From: Chryseobacterium vaccae
GTDB lineage: Bacteria > Bacteroidota > Bacteroidia > Flavobacteriales > Weeksellaceae
Direction: 5' to 3'
Assembly (NCBI RefSeq): GCF_009602705.1
Contig: NZ_VSWH01000001.1
Span: 2,170,001-2,234,000, forward strand
Length of the DNA stretch: 64,000 bases
Shown: one piece after another, positions 37,952-46,347 of the stretch
Layout of the letters: every line of letters begins with the position of its first letter
How positions within the stretch are numbered: the first letter of the stretch is position 1
The notes under the pieces: model-generated
Seen by the model: only the letters and a program-made list of their open reading frames with translations
What the model was told of the DNA's origin: nothing
Databases searched by the model: none
Made by a program: the position numbers and the translations under genes

Positions 37952-38377
37952 TGAGTGATCTATGATTTTATACCCAATAAGTAGATGATATTTTCAATTT
38001 GTTACAAGAACCCGAATTTATTCAAATATTTTATTGTTTAATAAATCAACCCTTTATTTATAGCACATTACAAAACATTGTTTAACTGTAACTATAGATT
38101 TCCATATATTTTTTGTCAATAACCCTGTCTAAGCCATTATCTGCGCTACTTTCATGTAAATGTGGAAAACTTTTAGAGTTAAAAGTCAGCCAATTAGTAT
38201 TTAGGGCTTTCAAAATCAGTTCTTTTTTTCGAACTTTGTACTTAGTTCTTTACAAGAAACTGCTGCTTATCAAAGTGAATAACTTTCAAACATAAGCACC
38301 AAATACACAGAAAGTTAACTGTTATACCAACGTTATCCACAGTGATGTAAATTATTTAATTTTAAAGATATTTTAAT
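37952..38377. other. Divergent regulatory interval between the ABC operon and nrdB
   Basis: 426 bases, AT-rich, no gene. Contains a perfect DnaA box (38333-38341) and a one-mismatch box in the opposite orientation (TGTGGAAAA, 38161-38169). GAACTTTG at 38232-38239 is one base from TAnnTTTG and may belong to nrdB. I see no riboswitch-like structure. Confidence 0.45.
38333..38341 (+). promoter_or_regulatory. DnaA box TTATCCACA upstream of nrdB
   Basis: Exact match to the DnaA-box consensus, 36 bases before the nrdB ATG. DnaA control of nrd is known in E. coli; here it is inference from the single site. Confidence 0.5.
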
Positions 38378-39352
38378 ATGGGAATTTTTGATAAAAGAGT
38401 AAGCTACAAGCCATTTGAATACCCTGAGGTTCTTCAATTTGTAGAAGCGATCAACAAATCGTTCTGGGTACATTCGGAAGTTGACTTTACTGCAGATGTT
38501 CAGGATTTTCATTCGCAACTTGAACCACACGAAAAAAATGCTGTGAAAAATGCTCTTTTAGCTATTGCACAGATCGAGGTGTCTGTAAAGACATTCTGGG
38601 GAAACCTGTACAATCACCTTCCAAAACCTGAATTCAACGGACTTGGAGCTACTTTTGCCGAATGTGAGTTCCGTCATTCTGAAGCGTATTCCCGTTTATT
38701 GGAGGTATTAGGGTATAATGAAGAATTCCTTAGCGTTATAGAGATTCCGGCTGTAAAAAAGAGAATAGACTTCCTGTCGAATGTTTTAAAACACGCCAAC
38801 TCTACAACTCCGAAAGAATATGTGTCCTCTCTTTTATTATTCAGCATCCTGATTGAAAACGTATCGCTTTTCTCACAATTTGCGATCATTCTTTCTTTCA
38901 CAAGATTCAAAGGATACATGAAAAATGTTTCCAACATCATTGCATGGACCTCTGTAGATGAACAAATCCACGCCAATGCGGGAATTTACCTGATCAACAA
39001 GATCCGTGAAGAACAACCCAACCTTCTTACCGATTCAGATATTGAAGACATCTATACTTTAGTAGATCAGTCTATTGAGCTGGAAGGTGAAATCTTAGAC
39101 TGGATCTTTGAGTTAGGAGAACTAAGCGTTTTCTCAAGAGAAGACCTTCTGAACTTCATGAAATACCGAGTAGACGACAGTCTGAAAAAAATCAATATGG
39201 AAACCCGCTACAACATTTCTCCTGAGCAATACCGCCCGATGAAATGGTTTGAAGAAGAAGTTTTCGCCAACTCTATGGATGATTTCTTTGCCAAAAGACC
39301 GGTTGATTACACGAAACACGATAAGAGTATTACAGCCAACGACCTGTTTTAA
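38378..39352 (+). CDS. nrdB: Class I ribonucleotide reductase, small (radical) subunit
   Basis: 324 residues. Diiron/dimetal ligands are readable: E67 (AQIEVSV), E97 and H100 (CEFRHSEAY), E160 (ILIENVSLF), E195 and H198 (VDEQIHANAG). Y104, four residues after H100, is at the radical-tyrosine position, so this is a tyrosyl-radical type. No ATP-cone domain is fused at the N-terminus, unlike some Bacteroidota NrdB proteins. The large subunit follows after a small gene. Confidence 0.95.
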   Translation: MGIFDKRVSYKPFEYPEVLQFVEAINKSFWVHSEVDFTADVQDFHSQLEPHEKNAVKNALLAIAQIEVSVKTFWGNLYNHLPKPEFNGLGATFAECEFRHSEAYSRLLEVLGYNEEFLSVIEIPAVKKRIDFLSNVLKHANSTTPKEYVSSLLLFSILIENVSLFSQFAIILSFTRFKGYMKNVSNIIAWTSVDEQIHANAGIYLINKIREEQPNLLTDSDIEDIYTLVDQSIELEGEILDWIFELGELSVFSREDLLNFMKYRVDDSLKKINMETRYNISPEQYRPMKWFEEEVFANSMDDFFAKRPVDYTKHDKSITANDLF

Positions 39353-39360
39353 TGAATGAG

Positions 39361-39378
39361 GCGCGAGCGAAGCGAGCG
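39361..39378. repeat. GC-rich GCGAGCGAAGCGAGCG element
   Basis: Two GCGAGCG arms around AA, in an AT-rich spacer between nrdB and the next gene. It stands out from local base composition and may be a dispersed intergenic repeat. Confidence 0.4.
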
Positions 39379-39457
39379 TCGAAACAGATAGTATTAGAGA
39401 TATCATTCTGAGAATCCTTTTCTCAAAATAAATATACAATACCAAAACGCAAAGCAA

Positions 39458-39745
39458 ATGATTAATGTAATTGTAACCTACACCGTAAGCCCTGAATTTG
39501 TTTCAGAAAATAAAGCCAATATTCAACAGTTTCTGGATGATTTTCAGAATTTAGATCAGGAAACATTTGAATATAAGGTGTATGTAAAAGAAGACGGTGT
39601 TACGTTTCTGCATTACTCCAATTACATCAATGAAGAGGCTCAGTATGAGGTTTTAAATGTTCCGTCTTTTAAGGAATTTCAAAGATTAAGAGACGAAAGC
39701 GGACTGAACGGGTCCCACAAAGTAGAAATTTTACAATCAATATAA
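39458..39745 (+). CDS. Small ABM-like (dimeric alpha/beta barrel) protein within the nrd operon
   Basis: 95 residues, cytoplasmic. VIVTYTVSPEFVSENKANIQQFLDDF, VYVKEDGVTFLHYSNY and VPSFKEFQRLRDESGL follow the strand-helix-strand-strand-helix-strand order of antibiotic-biosynthesis-monooxygenase-like ferredoxin folds. Such proteins range from haem oxygenases to unknown stress proteins. It lies between nrdB and nrdA in the same orientation, so a link to ribonucleotide reductase is suggested by position only. Confidence 0.75.
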   Translation: MINVIVTYTVSPEFVSENKANIQQFLDDFQNLDQETFEYKVYVKEDGVTFLHYSNYINEEAQYEVLNVPSFKEFQRLRDESGLNGSHKVEILQSI

Positions 39746-39799
39746 CAACAAAATTCCGGAGTATATAACCTTACTCCGGAATTCGAAAATATAACATCT

Positions 39800-41458
39800 A
39801 TGGAAGAGCAAAATTCAAATATCTGGTGGCTCAATGAGGAATCTGAGCAAATGCTGAACAGAGGCTACCTGCTGAAAGGAGAAACAGTAGAAGGAGCTAT
39901 TGACAGAATCACCACTGCAGCTGCTAAAAAACTATACAAGCCGGAACTACAGCCTGCTTTTAAAGAAATGATCACCAAAGGATGGATCAGTTTCTCTTCT
40001 CCTGTCTGGGCCAATATGGGAACACAGAGAGGTCTTCCTATTTCTTGTTTCAATGTTCATATCCCGGATAGTATTGAAGGAATTACCCACAAAATGGGTG
40101 AGGTAATTATGCAGACTAAGATCGGGGGCGGAACTTCAGGATATTTCGGAGAGCTTCGTAACAGAGGTACTGCGGTAACTGATAACGGTAAATCTTCAGG
40201 AGCTGTTTCTTTCATGAAATTGTTCGACACTGCTATGGATGTAGTTTCCCAGGGCGGTGTAAGAAGAGGAGCCTTTGCGGCCTATCTTGATATTGATCAC
40301 GGGGATATTGAAGAATTTTTATCTATCAAAGATATCGGAAGTCCAATCCAGAACCTGTTCACAGGAATCTGTGTTCCGGATTACTGGATGCAGGATATGA
40401 TTGATGGTGACATGGACAAGCGTAAGATCTGGGCTAGAGTTCTGGAAAGCCGTCAGCAGAAAGGCCTACCCTATATTTTCTTTACAGATAATGTGAACAG
40501 AAATAAGCCTCAGGTTTATAAAGATTTGGGAATGCCTGTGAATGCAAGTAACCTTTGCTCTGAAATCATGCTTCCTTCTACCAGAGAAGAATCTTTTATC
40601 TGCTGTTTATCTTCTATGAACTTAGAACTTTATGATGAATGGAAAGATACAGATGCTGTAAAACTTGCCGTTTACTTCCTGGATGCTGTTTTAACTGAAT
40701 TTATCGAAAAAACAGAAGGAAACTATTACCTGCAGGGAGCAAGAAACTTTGCCTTACGTCACAGAGCGCTTGGATTGGGCGTTCTAGGATACCATTCGTA
40801 TTTACAGAAAAATATGATTCCGTTTGAAAGTTTTGAAGCTACTCAGTTCAATGCAAGAGCTTTCAGACATATCAAAGAACAGGCGGAACAGGCTTCAAGA
40901 GAACTGGCTAATATTTATGGTGAACCGGAATTATTAAAAGGATACGGATTGAGAAACACCACAACAATGGCCATTGCTCCTACCACTTCAAGTTCTGCAA
41001 TTTTAGGACAGACTTCCCCGGGAATCGAGCCTTTTGCATCTAACTATTATAAAGCAGGTCTTGCTAAAGGAAACTTTATGCGTAAAAACAAATACCTTGC
41101 AAAATTATTGGAAGAAAAAGGGTTAGACAATGAAGAAACATGGAGAACCATTATGCTGAACCACGGTTCTGTACAACATTTGACAGAACTTACTGACGAA
41201 GAAAAAGCAGTGTTCAAAACATTCAAGGAAATTTCTCCAATGGAAATTATTTCCCAGGCTGCGCAAAGACAACAGTATATTGACCAGGCACAATCTCTGA
41301 ACCTTCAGATTCCATCTACAATGCCGGTAAAAGATGTTAACTATCTTTATATTGAAGCATGGAAGAAAGGAGTGAAAACTCTTTACTATCAAAGAAGTTC
41401 ATCTGTATCCAAAGAAATGATGGTCAACTTTGTATCTTGTTCTTCCTGCGAAGCATAA
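39800..41458 (+). CDS. nrdA: Class I ribonucleotide reductase, large (catalytic) subunit
   Basis: 552 residues, compact. Active-site residues: C83 (LPISCFNV) and C268/C269 (ICCLSSMNL) as the substrate-reducing pair, thiyl C253 with N251 and E255 (NLCSEI), and the C-terminal shuttle pair C547/C550 (FVSCSSCEA). PTTSSSAILGQTSPGIEPF is the phosphate-binding loop. The N-terminal ATP-cone of E. coli-type NrdA is absent, and NrdB lacks one as well, so allosteric overall-activity control of the usual kind should be missing. Confidence 0.95.
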   Translation: MEEQNSNIWWLNEESEQMLNRGYLLKGETVEGAIDRITTAAAKKLYKPELQPAFKEMITKGWISFSSPVWANMGTQRGLPISCFNVHIPDSIEGITHKMGEVIMQTKIGGGTSGYFGELRNRGTAVTDNGKSSGAVSFMKLFDTAMDVVSQGGVRRGAFAAYLDIDHGDIEEFLSIKDIGSPIQNLFTGICVPDYWMQDMIDGDMDKRKIWARVLESRQQKGLPYIFFTDNVNRNKPQVYKDLGMPVNASNLCSEIMLPSTREESFICCLSSMNLELYDEWKDTDAVKLAVYFLDAVLTEFIEKTEGNYYLQGARNFALRHRALGLGVLGYHSYLQKNMIPFESFEATQFNARAFRHIKEQAEQASRELANIYGEPELLKGYGLRNTTTMAIAPTTSSSAILGQTSPGIEPFASNYYKAGLAKGNFMRKNKYLAKLLEEKGLDNEETWRTIMLNHGSVQHLTELTDEEKAVFKTFKEISPMEIISQAAQRQQYIDQAQSLNLQIPSTMPVKDVNYLYIEAWKKGVKTLYYQRSSSVSKEMMVNFVSCSSCEA

Positions 41459-41489
41459 TTCACAAATAATAAACTTTTTATATACACAA

Positions 41490-41516
41490 AAGCACGCTAT
41501 TCAGCGTGCTTTTTTT
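41490..41516 (+). terminator. Terminator of the nrd operon
   Basis: A 9-bp perfect stem (41490-41498 with 41503-41511), loop ATTC, then T-run. Confidence 0.88.
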
Positions 41517-41948
41517 ATGATAAATAAAAATTTAACATATTTTAACATATTTAATATTTTTATTAAATATATACTCAATCATTTACCAACACTAAGAATA
41601 ATCAATGTTCACTCTCCGACGGGTGAATCAAATCCTCCTATCGCAGAGATCAGGCCATTGTTATATCATAATTTTATCTACATTTGTTCAATATTACACT
41701 ATGATTATTCAATTATACAGAAAAATATAAACTAAAATATCTCAATTAAATTAATATTTAACATAATAATAGAAATATTATAACCTGTATTGAAAAATCA
41801 TATCAATATAAAAACACAGAAAAAAATTAATATTAATCAATAGTACCTTTTATTAGAAAAAACACACAATACTACCTTTAAGCAATTAACTTCTTACTGA
41901 CATCTGGTTTGTCAATAAGATCAAAACACACAAAAAAATTATTTCGAC
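41517..41948. other. AT-rich interval before the secreted-protein/lectin pair
   Basis: 432 bases with no gene. Near-consensus -7 elements TACCTTTT (about 41843) and TACCTTTA (about 41873) precede the secreted-protein gene. TTCAC-N10-GTGAA near 41608-41627 is the only notable dyad. Confidence 0.4.
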
Positions 41949-42521
41949 ATGTACAAAATTATTACCTTAGTTTTGGTGATGGCTTTCTGTTCCATTACTG
42001 CGCAGGTGGGCATTAATACCGCCTCACCTGATCAAAGTGCTGCTTTAGATGTTACCAGCACTTCAAAAGGAGTTTTACTCCCAAGAATCACCACCCTCAC
42101 TTCAGTTACCAATCCCGCTACAGGACTTGTCATTTTTGACAGCAACAAGAAATGTATCAGTCAGAATGTGGGAACTCCCGCAGCCCCTGACTGGGTATGT
42201 CTTTCTCCCTATGCAGCTAGATTCTTCTATATGCCCAGCGTAGTTTTCGACACCACAACAACCGCTACCGGGCAGACAAAAGATTTGTATACCTTATACA
42301 AAAATCAGTTTTCGAACGTCGCTGCTAACGCAAGGAGCGCTTCAGCGCCGGCCTCCATTCCATTTTTCCCAAATGCTACCGATCTGTATTATTATGTAAC
42401 AGGCTATGATCCGGCTGTATTTAAAATCAACAGCATAAGCAGTACAGGTGTCCTGAATTATGATATCCTGTCCAATGCAACCTCTGCATCTTTCATCAAT
42501 ATTGTTTTTGTTGTAAAATAA
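41949..42521 (+). CDS. Secreted protein with VGINTASP...ALDV motif
   Basis: 190 residues. Signal peptide ending near SITAQ, then VGINTASPDQSAALDV, GVLLPRI, TGLVIFDSN and the CISQNVG...WVCL pair that may form a disulfide. It belongs to the same surface-protein class as 4653-5285 and 3898-4629. The last ~90 residues are variable and unrecognised. Six bases upstream of the lectin-like gene, so the two are probably made together. Confidence 0.75.
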   Translation: MYKIITLVLVMAFCSITAQVGINTASPDQSAALDVTSTSKGVLLPRITTLTSVTNPATGLVIFDSNKKCISQNVGTPAAPDWVCLSPYAARFFYMPSVVFDTTTTATGQTKDLYTLYKNQFSNVAANARSASAPASIPFFPNATDLYYYVTGYDPAVFKINSISSTGVLNYDILSNATSASFINIVFVVK

Positions 42522-42527
42522 ACAGTC

Positions 42528-44096
42528 ATGGAAAAGATTTTTAAAAGACCATCATTGATGTGTCTGTTATTCAGCCTGCTCGCTCATTTCGCCTACGCAC
42601 AGACAGACAGTACAGAAGTAGCCAGTATTTACGGATTTTATTCGTATTCAAGTTCATTGATGAATGCTTCTTCAGCATCTGAACTCAGCATCCAGGGAAA
42701 TGCAACGCATACTTCAACAGGAGTACAGCTTACCCCAGCCAGCACAGGGCAATTCGGAGGATTATTTATCAATGGAAGAACATTCACTTCAGTTAATGGG
42801 CTGCATGTTGAATTTGAGTATGATATGAAAAATGGGGCACCCCTAAGCGGAGCCTATGGAGACGGACTTTCATTCTTTCTGTATGACGGTTCTGTGACTA
42901 ATCCGGTTATCGGATCACCGGGTGCAGGACTTGGATATGCTTATAACAGAGCAAAAGACACGTATGCCTCCCAACGTAAAGCCGGACTTACCGGAGCTTA
43001 TTTGGGTATTGCTTTGGATGAATTCGGAAATTTTAAAGCAAAACGGTTCCAGGGAGAATCCAGGGTAAATGGTATTTCGGGAGTCACATGGAGCCAGGGA
43101 GGGAGCCATGTAACATTAAGAGGAGCCAAGGGTGCAGCCATCAATACAACAGGTTTAGGAGACGGATATACAGGTTATCCGGTTCTGACAACCCGTACCA
43201 CCTTAAGCAATTCCGGAACTGTTGGCAGAATATTACAAACCAACAGAAGTTACGCAGCATCCACCAATACGCTTTCCTCTGTATTTGATCTCAGAAATAA
43301 CAGTGGCGAATTCAGGAAAGTATATCTTGATCTGATCCCGCATTTTACCAGTCCTACCACAACCGACGGATTTGATATCAAAGTGGATATACAGACCTTA
43401 CAAAACGGAACACCGGTTAATGTGATCAATTATTATCATTATCCAACTTCAGTACCTTACACTGAAAATGCTAATCCGCAGACAAGTGATTTTAACAATT
43501 CTGATACTGAAGGAACCGCAACAAACCAGACCCTGAATGCAACCGTTCCTTCTTTTCTGAAATTAGGTTTTGCTGCAGCTACAGGAGCCGCTTATCAGCA
43601 GCATATTATCCGAAATGTAAAACTTACACTTCCCTATTCTGCAGTAGCTAATGATGATGTTGCTTCAACATGTAAATTTCAACCCGTCTCTATTCCGGTA
43701 TTCAATAATGATATAGCATATAAAGGCCCGATCAGCATTGTAACACCGCCAGTAGGAAGCAAAGATAATATTGACTATTCAACCTTTAGTTTTACTAAAA
43801 ATAATGATACAGATCTTACTCTGTACCGTAAAAAAATAACAGCACAGGGAACATGGAGCTATAATAAATCTACAGGTATTGTCACGTTCAGCCCTTCCAG
43901 CGGGTTTACCGGAACAACTACAATGACTTATACCATCAAAGGAAAAACTTTAAAAGACAGCAACGGAAAAATCGTTGAACCTTATGGAGATACTGCATAC
44001 AGATCCGTTCCCGCAACCATTACGGTTAATTTGAAAACCTCAGGATGTATCTATGCTGTTGTTTCCAACAAAATGGTAACACAGGGTATCAAGTAA
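42528..44096 (+). CDS. Secreted L-type-lectin-like protein with C-terminal Ig/cadherin-like segment
   Basis: 522 residues. Signal peptide (~1-25), then an L-type lectin-like domain (~35-290) with FEYDM, YGDGLSFFLYDG, and LGIALDEFGNF, which carry the Asp/Asn residues used for metal and sugar binding in legume-type lectins. A second domain (~375-510) has VPVFNNDI-like SIPVFNNDI and GTWSYNKSTGIVTFSPSSGFTGTTTMTYTI, as in Bacteroidota Ig-like repeats. No T9SS C-terminal domain is evident. It likely binds glycans at the cell surface. Confidence 0.82.
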   Translation: MEKIFKRPSLMCLLFSLLAHFAYAQTDSTEVASIYGFYSYSSSLMNASSASELSIQGNATHTSTGVQLTPASTGQFGGLFINGRTFTSVNGLHVEFEYDMKNGAPLSGAYGDGLSFFLYDGSVTNPVIGSPGAGLGYAYNRAKDTYASQRKAGLTGAYLGIALDEFGNFKAKRFQGESRVNGISGVTWSQGGSHVTLRGAKGAAINTTGLGDGYTGYPVLTTRTTLSNSGTVGRILQTNRSYAASTNTLSSVFDLRNNSGEFRKVYLDLIPHFTSPTTTDGFDIKVDIQTLQNGTPVNVINYYHYPTSVPYTENANPQTSDFNNSDTEGTATNQTLNATVPSFLKLGFAAATGAAYQQHIIRNVKLTLPYSAVANDDVASTCKFQPVSIPVFNNDIAYKGPISIVTPPVGSKDNIDYSTFSFTKNNDTDLTLYRKKITAQGTWSYNKSTGIVTFSPSSGFTGTTTMTYTIKGKTLKDSNGKIVEPYGDTAYRSVPATITVNLKTSGCIYAVVSNKMVTQGIK

Positions 44097-44113
44097 AACA
44101 CAAATTCATCATA

Positions 44114-44148
44114 AAAAGCTGCACGTTTTGTTTGCAGCTTTTATTTTT
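44114..44148 (+). terminator. Terminator of the secreted-protein/lectin pair
   Basis: A 9-bp perfect stem (44114-44122 with 44134-44142), 11-base loop, then TATTTTT. Confidence 0.8.
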
Positions 44149-44260
44149 AATAACCGCTTAAAAAACTTAATAACCTGATAAGCTGCCCCAATGATTTTAT
44201 TAGTTTGAAGACATCAATCAGCAAAAAATTGTCTAATTTTAAACAATAAAATAAATTAAT

Positions 44261-45151
44261 ATGAAATTCGGACAAGTAGAGGATCCTTCAAAAATAGATT
44301 TCACACTACCAAAAGACCACCCGCGCACAAAAGATATTTTAAGCCAGAACAAAAAAGGACTGGATACTATTTCCATTGGATGTGCTAAATGGAATAAAAC
44401 CGATCTGAAAGGATTTTACCCTAAAGGAACTAAAGACGAACTGACTTATTATGCCACTCAGTTTAATTCTATTGAGCTGAATGCAACATTCTATGGGATG
44501 CCTACACCTGAACAGGTAATGACATGGAAAGAAAAAACCCCCGAAAATTTTAAATTTTTCCCTAAAATAACCAATACCGTATCTCATTTCAGAAGACTAA
44601 TTGATGTAACTGAACCGGTAACTCATTTTGCCCAGGCTGTTATGAATTTCGATGAAAAACTGGGTATGGCTTTCCTTCAGCTTCATGATAATTTCAAGCC
44701 AAAAGACTATGACAGACTTGAAAAGTTTGTAAAAGACTGGCCTAAAGAAGTTCCCTTGGCAATTGAGCTCCGGAATACCGAATGGTTTACTAATGAAGAA
44801 ATTCTGAATACAACCTGCGAGCTGTTTGAGGCTCATAACATCACCAATATTATTGTGGATACTGCAGGAAGAAGAGATATGCTTCACATGCGCCTGACTA
44901 CCCCAAACGCCTTCATCCGTTATGTGGGAGCCAACGCCGAAAGTGATTATAACCGACTGGATGACTGGATGGAACATTTAACCCGATGGAAAAAAGAAGG
45001 TCTTCAGAATCTGTATTTTTTTGTTCATCAGAATGTTGAGAAAGCGTCACCATTGCTTTCTGCTTACTTCATCAAGAAAATGAATGAAGCATGGAAAACA
45101 GATCTTCACATTCCTCATATGGCCGTTGAAAGTACAGGCAGTCTTTTTTAA
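44261..45151 (+). CDS. DUF72 family protein
   Basis: 296 residues, TIM-barrel-like DUF72. SIGCAKWNKTDLKGFYPKGT, YYATQFNSIELNATFYGMP, NFKFFPKI, LGMAFLQLHDNF, LAIELRNTEWF and LYFFVHQNVEKASP follow the family order. Biochemical function of DUF72 is not established. Stands alone, with its own spacer on each side. Confidence 0.9.
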   Translation: MKFGQVEDPSKIDFTLPKDHPRTKDILSQNKKGLDTISIGCAKWNKTDLKGFYPKGTKDELTYYATQFNSIELNATFYGMPTPEQVMTWKEKTPENFKFFPKITNTVSHFRRLIDVTEPVTHFAQAVMNFDEKLGMAFLQLHDNFKPKDYDRLEKFVKDWPKEVPLAIELRNTEWFTNEEILNTTCELFEAHNITNIIVDTAGRRDMLHMRLTTPNAFIRYVGANAESDYNRLDDWMEHLTRWKKEGLQNLYFFVHQNVEKASPLLSAYFIKKMNEAWKTDLHIPHMAVESTGSLF

Positions 45152-45232
45152 TCAGAACAAAAATTATTTCAGTATAAAACAGGCTTCCGAAAATAAAATC
45201 TTTCAAAACACTGGTTTATATTGAAAAAATTA

Positions 45233-45283
45233 GTATTTTAGAGTATACCGATGTTCCCATAGAGCGAGTATACTTTAAAATAC
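45233..45283. repeat. 16-bp inverted repeat (long hairpin) upstream of 45292-45522
   Basis: Arms 45233-45248 and 45268-45283 pair at 15 of 16 positions (the other can be G-U in RNA), loop 19 bases. It ends 8 bases before the ATG of the small gene, so it is either an operator or a leader hairpin. No T-run follows. Confidence 0.65.
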
Positions 45284-45291
45284 GAAATGTC

Positions 45292-45522
45292 ATGGAAAAA
45301 AAAATTTGTACAATCAGCATTGTCAGTGATTCGTTGGGCGATGAATATACTTTTTATGAAGATCATAAAATAAAAAGGGTTTACGACAATCATAGTTTAA
45401 ATTCACACCAGACGGAATGGCTGGAACCTCAGCAGATCAGCAAGCAAAATAAAGATAAATTAATCAGAAGCTGCCCCGAAGAACACAAAGAACAGGTCAT
45501 GCTTATTCTGGATTATCCTTAA
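45292..45522 (+). CDS. Small hypothetical protein
   Basis: 76 residues, cytoplasmic, no recognised family. CTISIVSDSLGDEYTFYEDHKIKRVYD suggests a beta hairpin start, followed by an acidic/basic helical tail ending in LILDYP. Between a long hairpin upstream and a 16-bp convergent terminator hairpin downstream, which supports a real transcription unit. Confidence 0.6.
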   Translation: MEKKICTISIVSDSLGDEYTFYEDHKIKRVYDNHSLNSHQTEWLEPQQISKQNKDKLIRSCPEEHKEQVMLILDYP

Positions 45523-45531
45523 TATGAGTAA

Positions 45532-45580
45532 TAGGCAATAGGTAATATACCTGAAAATGTATTACTTATTGCTTATCTTT
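45532..45580 (+). terminator. Terminator of the small gene 45292-45522
   Basis: A 16-position stem (45532-45547 with 45560-45575; two G-U pairs) followed by TCTTTT. The right arm overlaps the last codons of the converging gene. Confidence 0.65.
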
Positions 45581-46159
45581 TCTCAGCAGCAGCACTAAAT
45601 TCAGAAACAGAAGAAGAAAATCCAGGCTTACCCAGATTCCCAATTTTGCATTTTCATAATTGTAGGCATCTACCTGCTTTTTTGCCATATCAGAGAGCTT
45701 TACACTTTGATTGATATAATTCTGCACTTCCACAATCTGATCCATATTTTTATTAGGTACAGAATGCTGGGAAAAATAGACCATATTCTTTTTGCCCAGA
45801 TACCCTACAATCCAGTATTCATCAGACTTACTCATCTGCAGATATTCAATTCTGTAATATTCCGGACGTATTTTACCGATGTGTCTGGGAAGTAATTCTC
45901 CATTGGCATCATGATCAACACTAATCAGATAAAAATCCAGCGTTTGAGGAAGTTTATTAATCACCTGAAGTCCTACTGAATTATCAACAAACCCAACAGC
46001 ACTTTTTTTAATAAACCAATAGGTAAAAATAGAAATAGAAAAGACTACCGTAAGAATACGAAAGAGTTTTGCCCATTTTGCCATCCTCCCCGATTTTACT
46101 TTAGACAAAACCAGAGAAAGCACACAAGCCCAAAAGATAACAAAAATGATAAATTCCAT
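45566..46159 (-). CDS. Hypothetical inner-membrane protein
   Basis: 197 residues. Two N-terminal membrane segments (~2-19 and ~34-50), a ~120-residue extracytoplasmic region (with LPRHIGKIRPEYYRIEYLQM), and a C-terminal segment (~170-190). No known family. The -7 element ends only 4 bases before the ATG, so the transcript may be leaderless. Convergent with the small gene 45292-45522. Confidence 0.75.
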   Translation of the reverse strand: MEFIIFVIFWACVLSLVLSKVKSGRMAKWAKLFRILTVVFSISIFTYWFIKKSAVGFVDNSVGLQVINKLPQTLDFYLISVDHDANGELLPRHIGKIRPEYYRIEYLQMSKSDEYWIVGYLGKKNMVYFSQHSVPNKNMDQIVEVQNYINQSVKLSDMAKKQVDAYNYENAKLGIWVSLDFLLLFLNLVLLLRKDKQ

Positions 46160-46163
46160 ACTG

Positions 46164-46171
46164 CAAAGATA
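46164..46171 (-). promoter_or_regulatory. -7 element TATCTTTG of 45566-46159
   Basis: Perfect TAnnTTTG on the minus strand, 4 bases before the ATG, the same spacing as at the Fur-family gene. Confidence 0.6.
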
Positions 46172-46205
46172 CTGATTTCACCCGAGTTTGGTAAAAACAG
46201 AAGAT

Positions 46206-46330
46206 AAAGGCCGGATATAAGGAAGCTTTGTGAAGCCTGAAAACCAATGAAAATTCATTATCAGGCTTATACCATTAGAAAAATTATAGTACGACGGATA
46301 ATAAAAATGGTACCTTCCCTCTTCCGGCCT
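46206..46330. other. Predicted three-way-junction structured element
   Basis: Nested complementary segments: P1 46206-46214 with 46322-46330 (9 bp), an inner 5-bp extension 46220-46224 with 46313-46317, P2 46232-46239 with 46260-46267 (8 bp, capped by a 5-6 bp hairpin at 46245-46258), and P3 46269-46275 with 46305-46311 (7 bp). All pairs are Watson-Crick. It fills the spacer after the HD-hydrolase gene; strand and function unknown. Could be a 3'UTR structure, a small RNA or a palindromic repeat. Confidence 0.55.
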
Positions 46331-46347
46331 TAATTTAAAATATTATA

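Noticed and set aside
38113..38295. 60-codon frame upstream of nrdB
   Set aside because: Lies in the regulatory interval and overlaps the near-consensus promoter; no protein-like features.
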